From Eucalyptus grandis (taxonomy: Eukaryota > Streptophyta > Magnoliopsida > Myrtales > Myrtaceae): a DNA stretch of 64,000 bases. Where the stretch lies: assembly GCF_016545825.1 (NCBI RefSeq), contig NC_052619.1:10555501-10619500 (forward strand), written 5' to 3'. This document shows, piece after piece, positions 60,899 to 64,000 of the stretch. Under the pieces are notes generated by a model that ran no database searches, had not been told where the DNA came from, and saw nothing but the letters and a program-made list of their open reading frames with translations. Every line of letters starts with the position of its first letter. The stretch's first letter is position 1. The position numbers and the translations under genes were made by a program.

Positions 60899-63807
60899 AT
60901 GGAGCTCACCTTAATCTCTCCCCTCAACCGCCCGCTCTCCCTCTCTCGTCCCAAACGGTGCCGCCGCCCCGCCGCCGCCGCCGCGCGCGCGGCGGGCTCC
61001 TCGCCGGAGCTCTCCGAGGTCAGGGTCTGCACCAACCGCACCTGCCGCAAGCAGGGCTCGTTCCAGACCCTGGAGGCCCTCTCCGGCCTCGCCCCGCCCG
61101 GCGTCGCCGTCAAGGCCTGCGGTTGCCTGGGCCGGTGCGGCTCCGGCCCCAACCTCGCCCTCCTGCCCGAGGGCGTCATCGTCAGCCACTGCGGCACCGC
61201 CGCGCGCGCCGCCCGGATCTTCTGGAGCGACGACGACGGCGGCGTGCTAAGGAGCCTGGAGGCGCTCGCGCTGAGGAAGAGAGCCGAGAGCGAGCTGGAG
61301 AAGGGGAATTTCTCCGATGCCGAGGTGCTGCTAACTCAGGTAGGTTCCGGTTGGCGCGCGTTTTGCTGTAATTCGGTGGTTTTTGTGCTCGGTCTTGCGG
61401 GAATGGTCGTATGTTGTGGGTTAATTGGCGGTTGAATTGGGTTGGTTTTTTGGCTTATTTTGGAGCATTCTGCTGATAGAGATTAGAGAATGAGTGCATT
61501 GATGGTCCTTTTTGAAATTATTGAATAGACCGTAGTTGATCAGATGAGGGAGATGGAGGAATGGTAATTCATGAAGATTATTTCTTTGTTACGCAGGCTA
61601 TAGCAATAAGGCCATGCGGTGGGATCCATGTGATGTATAAAGACAGGTTGGTACGTCAATTCCTGTCATCTGAGGTTGAGACAGTTTCTGCATCTTGCTA
61701 CATTGCATGGTGAACTTTCTAAATTTGTCACCACTATGTAATGAGTATTCCAAGATGAGATTTTACCCCCTTTTCTGTAGTCGACAAGGTGTTTGCTTTT
61801 GATTCTGCTGGTGATGTGAATGAGTTTGCACCAAATGTGGCGCCTTTGTGGATGAATTCGAATTTTTGTTAACATTTTATTTTGATTATGCTGCTGAAAA
61901 GGTGGGAATGTGCAACTATACATGGGCTCTTGAAGATTTATGAATTAGAGGTTTATTTTTTGTTAAGATCTGTTATGAGGTTGGGTCTTGAAGATTTATG
62001 AATTAGAGGTTTGTGTTTTGTTCAGATCTGTTGCGAGGTTGGGAATGTGCAACTATAGCGGGGCTCTTGAAGATGCAAAAGAAGCGTTGACATTATCTCC
62101 TCAGTACATTGAGGTCAGTGATTTTCTACTTCACAAAAATTGATTGACATATAATTAAAGGCTTGAGGAATTTGTGACCTTAATCTTTCCAACCATAAGT
62201 CATTTGCCACGAGGGGCACACAAGGACGCACACTAGACTTTTTGTCGGCTGGGAGGTTGGTCTCAGGAACAATTCTTCGGATTTCATTGATAGGATGGAA
62301 AGGGGAAGGAGACAGGGCAAGTGCTGTTTATGTAACAAGATTTACATAATTTAATGCAGGTGCATGATTTTAATGTCTAAGTAGTGTTAAGTAGGTGAGG
62401 GTCTACTCTGACCTGGATCTCAAGCAATCAGAACACAATCTCTTCTTCAGATATTCTAAAATCTTCACCATTGAACCTTGCCCATGATCTCAAGAAATGA
62501 GGGAATTCTTTCTTTAAAGTTGGATACTCCTTCAATATATAACCTTAAGATCACCAAATTTTGTGTTTTAGATATTAGAGACCTTGGTACATGCTTACAT
62601 AAGTGGTGTGGACCAGAAAGGGAGAGAGATCCTTGTATTGGTGAGAATCTTGGCTCATATTATATTTCTAAAGTAAATGTTCTTTCCTTCCTCTAGGCTC
62701 AATTATGTCAGGGAGATGCTTTCATGGAAATGGAACAGTTTGATGAAGCTGAGAAGTCCTATTTTATGTCCTTACAGATAGATCCCTCCATTCGTCGTTC
62801 TAGATCATTCAAGGTACTCTTTACTTCTGAGTTTGACCAGGGCAGTTAGTCTCTGGTTTCTCATATTGTCAGTTTATCAGTGTCAAATTCTTGTAAGCTC
62901 TCCTCTACGGTATATGCTGTTAGTGGACATCTAGTTAAAGGGTGTATTTCTGCTACAAGGATCATCTTTGACGATATGACTTGTGGTTCTTAGAAGTTTT
63001 TCTCTTCTTTCATCATTATGATATGAGTACTGGTGATAGTTTTATGACTATGACAATTTTCTGTTGACATGGACACATTGAATAGAAATTTACTTGTAAA
63101 AGCTGTATTTATGATTTTGGCAATGATTATGTCCCTCAAAATTCGGGTTAAAGGTCACTGAATGCTCATGTGAAGTGGAAAACTTGTTTATCTTATTTTG
63201 ATGTGTTTTATTGAATTCTGTTTTACATGAAAGAAATAATTATTGTCAGCATGTCCATAGGGTTCCTTTTAGGTGCAAATATGTAGTTTGAGCATTGATA
63301 TATCTGCAAAAGATAGCCTTTAAGTGATGGATTGTCAAAGAAAATATGTTTTTCATTGTTGTTATGAGGTAGAGGTGCACTTCTAGCTAATTTTGGTCAG
63401 TATCTATGATAGTTCTAATGGAAGATTCACTTCTTTCTTCTCGTCTATCTTTCTTTCCCAAGTCACCATGCCTTGAACCTTTGTTAGTGATGTTTAATAT
63501 CTTTAGGCCAAACCACAAGGCTGAGGGGAAGCTGATGAAGGTTTACTTCCTTCAATTTAGAAGAATGAGGATAAGTTTCTTATTGGAGTGGCTAAAGTGA
63601 TGGAAACTTCTTTAATCCATTATTAAAAATTTACCCTTGTGTACAGCTGCAATTTCTCATGTTGTGGAGTACTACTGAGACTTGATGGGATGCGGTGACA
63701 ACTTTTGATTCTCCTCTCTGCTTTTTCTTTACCTTTTCTTTTTCCTTTTTCCACAGGATCGAGTTGAAAGGCTTCAACAGAAACTAGATGCTGCAGATAT
63801 CTCTTGA
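60899..63807 (+). CDS. Thioredoxin-like [2Fe-2S] plus tetratricopeptide-repeat protein
   Basis: Uncharacterised plant protein combining a thioredoxin-like ferredoxin fold with TPR helices. Exons: 60899-61339, 61597-61646, 62026-62113, 62697-62813 and 63757-63807, giving 248 residues. The first ~38 residues (Arg/Ala/Ser-rich, almost no acidic residues) look like a plastid or mitochondrial transit peptide. The cluster domain (about 41-110) has four cysteines in the pattern expected of a [2Fe-2S] site: C44 and C49 (CTNRTC), C76 and C80 (CGCLGRC, followed by GSGPNL). A TPR-like region follows (AESELEKGNFSDAEVLLTQA, GALEDAKEALTLSPQYIEAQ, GDAFMEMEQFDEAEKSYFMS). It ends in a short coiled helix (DRVERLQQKLDAADIS). 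Cluster binding and organelle targeting are inferred from motifs. The start is the ATG that begins the transit-like stretch. Intron 2/exon 3 has an internal duplication. Confidence 0.88.
61903..62073. repeat. Tandem duplication spanning an intron 3' end and exon edge
   Basis: A 58-bp unit starting TCTTGAAGATTTATGAATTA occurs at 61928-61985 and 61986-62043. Copy 2 supplies the acceptor TTCAG|ATCTG of exon 3; copy 1 has TTAAG|ATCTG at the matching place. Exon 3 sequence (GGGAATGTGCAACTATA, then GGGCTCTTGAAGAT) also appears upstream in the intron at about 61905-61936. Confidence 0.88.
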
Positions 63808-64000
63808 AGATTGGCTGTGGAGTTATAAGTACCAAGTTAATGGGGAGTAACCATGATGATCTGTTTGGTTAACTGGTTTGTTATTCCTTCCAACTCACTA
63901 TGCTTGATTGACTTGCTTTGGTAATCCACCAGTTATGGTGACTGGTGAGTGCCATGAAAGTGAAGTCCTTAGCTTCGATTTAGTGGTTATCATAATCAGT
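63808..64000. other. 3' flank of the [2Fe-2S]/TPR gene, window end
   Basis: The last 193 bases follow the stop codon at 63805-63807 and are probably 3' UTR. Nothing else is recognisable. Confidence 0.6.

Overview
This is a plant nuclear window, almost certainly from a woody eudicot. Genes are split by many GT-AG introns, intergenic DNA is AT-rich, and CT/GA microsatellites, fold-back elements and small non-autonomous transposons are frequent. Every recognisable protein is a land-plant family. The style of the repeats (GA tracts at gene starts, pyrimidine-rich fold-backs, arrays of GACACG words at element ends) reminds me of Myrtaceae such as Eucalyptus. That placement is inference only.

Layout. 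1-4632: HD-ZIP IV homeodomain-START transcription factor (HDG11-like, +). 4633-9768: gene-poor repeat DNA. 9769-10915: DC1 zinc-finger protein of the VACUOLELESS GAMETOPHYTES type (+), with its first DC1 domain out of frame. 12252-14277: ORRM6-like organelle RNA-recognition protein (-). It is head-to-head, 262 bp apart, with a DHH/DHHA1 phosphoesterase gene (14540-17652, +). 18264-21192: NAC transcription factor close to ANAC057 (-). 21193-28500: about 7 kb of repeats and MITEs. 29878-36930: ARGONAUTE1 (+, 21 coding exons) with a miR168 target site in its first coding exon. 36931-42937: nested tandem repeats and three transposon insertions with visible target-site duplications. 42938-46836: GT77-type glycosyltransferase (+). 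48997-53869: rhodanese STR8 (-), head-to-head with BTF3/NAC-beta (coding 55284-56727, +). 58161-59731: xyloglucan endotransglucosylase/hydrolase (XTH9-like, +). 60899-63807: thioredoxin-like [2Fe-2S]/TPR protein (+). For all genes except the DC1 gene the exon boundaries given here produce an open frame of the expected family length.

The genes are not an operon or pathway. Shared themes are epidermal and developmental regulation (HDG11, NAC), small-RNA silencing with miR168 feedback (AGO1), organelle functions (ORRM6, STR8, possibly the [2Fe-2S]/TPR protein) and wall or Golgi carbohydrate enzymes (XTH, GT77). Two divergent promoters each carry several TGGGCC/TGGGCT 'site II' motifs. I found no sign of an undescribed multi-gene system. 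The most interesting features are the paired frameshifts in the DC1 gene, an apparently displaced splice acceptor and a catalytic-loop substitution in AGO1, a GC-AG intron in ORRM6, a duplicated splice-acceptor/exon edge in the TPR gene, and transposons nested inside a tandem repeat.
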